Positions 63,160 to 64,000 of a DNA stretch of 64,000 bases are shown piece by piece; position 1 is the first letter of the stretch; every line of letters begins with the position of its first letter. Source of the DNA: Temnothorax longispinosus. Taxonomy: Eukaryota; Arthropoda; Insecta; Hymenoptera; Formicidae. The notes under the pieces are model-generated. The model made no database searches. It worked only from the letters and a program-made list of their open reading frames with translations, and had not been told where the DNA came from. The DNA lies in the NCBI RefSeq assembly GCF_030848805.1, contig NC_092368.1, positions 7,180,238-7,244,237 on the forward strand, in the 5' to 3' direction. The position numbers were made by a program, and so were the translations under genes.

Positions 63160-63883
63160 AATCCTCTTCCTTTTTCCGCCTTATTTTCCTTTTCTCCCTC
63201 CTCTCTCACTTTCCTTATCTCCCTCTCCCTGTCCTCTCTCTTCTCTATTCTTTCGGAAAAACATCTCTGTTTTCTAGCATTTCGGTGCTTTCATTCCATT
63301 TCCATTCGCAATTGTCAATCCATATTCTTTGATATCCTACCGTTGCTTTCTTCCCCTTTTCTCTCTCTGCTTTAACTATACTCCATAGATGCTTTATTTA
63401 TATCTGCCTCTCTGTTGCCGTCAGGTTGTCATCCATAAATATCTTTCTTGCTTTTCCTATCTCTTTCCTCTTTGCCATTATTTCTTTTTTATCCTCCCAT
63501 CTATTGAATCTGACTAGCGTCATTTTGTATTATCCCCGGCCAATTATTACCTGTACTTCGTCCACTTCGACCTTCTTTTTGGTGATTTCTTCTTCAAGGA
63601 ATTTCTCCATCTTCTCTTTTCTTTTACCTCCATTTTCTACTTTCATTCCTTTTATAATTATATTATTTTTCCTTCTTCTCCTTTTGGCTAATTCAGAGTT
63701 TCTTTCCATCTTCTTCATCTTCTTCATTAGTTCTCTGCTCTCTAGCTTTTCCCCTCCGCTATTCTTCATTTTTTCTACTTTCTCCTCTAACTGTTTTATT
63801 CGATTTTCTAAACTCGCTTTTTGCTCTTCCCAAAGCATTTCTATCATTCTATAATCCTCCCTCAGGTCGTGTATCTCTTTCAT
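63160..63883 (-). pseudogene. LINE ORF1-like coiled-coil protein
   Basis: From MKEIHDLREDYRMIEMLWEE at 63883, a long Lys/Glu-rich coiled coil (SLENRIKQLEEKVEKMKNSG), then RRRRKNNIIIKGM and EVDEVQVIIGRG. Continued after a frame change by NTKMTLVRFNRWEDKKEIMA and KARKIFMDDNLT. This layout (coiled coil then IIIKG...) is common in LINE ORF1 nucleic-acid chaperones. The start may lie further upstream. Confidence 0.65.
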
Positions 63884-64000
63884 TATCTCTTCTTTATCCT
63901 TCTTTCTTTCTCTCTCTCTTGTTCATCCATTTTCGCTAAATCTCTTTCAGCATTTTTTCCGCCTCCATGCCTTCTTCTTTCTTTTCCTCTCTTTTTATCT

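Larger units (their letters stand above)
60375..64000 (-). mobile_element. APE-type LINE, minus strand, runs off window
   Basis: ORF1-like coiled coil at 63883-63160 and beyond, endonuclease at 62284-61500, a linker at 61500-60950 and the first half of the reverse transcriptase at 60924-60375, cut within RQ.CPLSP. Frameshifts break ORF2 at several points. An 848-bp DNA element (62303-63150) sits between ORF1 and ORF2 with CATATCCT duplicated. Confidence 0.78.

Noticed and set aside
60493..63854. Plus-strand frames rich in Ser, Leu and Phe (for example 61030-61554)
   Set aside because: They are the complement of the Lys/Glu-rich LINE proteins on the minus strand. Hydrophobic appearance comes from TTC/CTT-rich antisense.

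Overview
The window is eukaryotic: single genes with short GT-AG introns, very few coding bases, and dense transposable elements. The gene types (an Sgf11/ATXN7L3 homologue, CLIP-domain serine proteases, a kurz/DHX37-like fragment, a BEN-domain gene) and the repeat types (BEL/Pao, TTAA hairpins, 5S-like and tRNA-like repeats, AT-rich A+T repeats) fit an insect, most likely a hymenopteran such as an ant. That placement is inference from family resemblance, since no search could be run.

Layout. 1-5646 is a nest of hairpin elements. It includes a 3.0 kb element (663-3692) with GTCGACTT arrays at both ends and a multi-exon fragment of a DHX37/kurz-like helicase gene inside, followed by a 1.2 kb palindrome. 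6286-7476 is a two-exon Sgf11-like SAGA gene that reads cleanly. 8600-14200 holds AT-rich repeats and a second array-flanked unit (GCGTTT arrays) enclosing a BEN-domain gene and an orphan exon. 14205-14629 is a solo LTR. 15770-23484 is a tnp2-like transposase gene split by a BEL/Pao retrotransposon (17237-23185, GTGTC target duplication). 23.9-38.3 kb is almost wholly repeats: a 1.57 kb solo LTR, a 0.9 kb palindrome, two long-TIR elements with 8-bp duplications, and a Penelope-like inverted repeat with a hammerhead-like core split by a hAT-like element.

38400-41300 is a complete five-exon secreted trypsin-like serine protease. A second, paralogous protease starts at 43677 (signal peptide) and resumes at 56949 (CLIP domain and start of the protease domain). 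Its 13.2 kb intron is packed with TTAA elements, tandem repeats and a LINE that itself carries a transposase element with a CACTGTG end and a GAACC duplication. The rest of this gene lies beyond the window. 57.4-64 kb holds further repeats and a second LINE (minus strand) split by an 848-bp 8-bp-duplication element.

The clear host genes are Sgf11-like (chromatin; deubiquitinase module of SAGA) and the two extracellular proteases (of the kind used in melanization, Toll or venom cascades). The remainder is mobile DNA, and several insertions can be ordered because the interrupted sequence reads through exactly when the insert and its duplication are removed.
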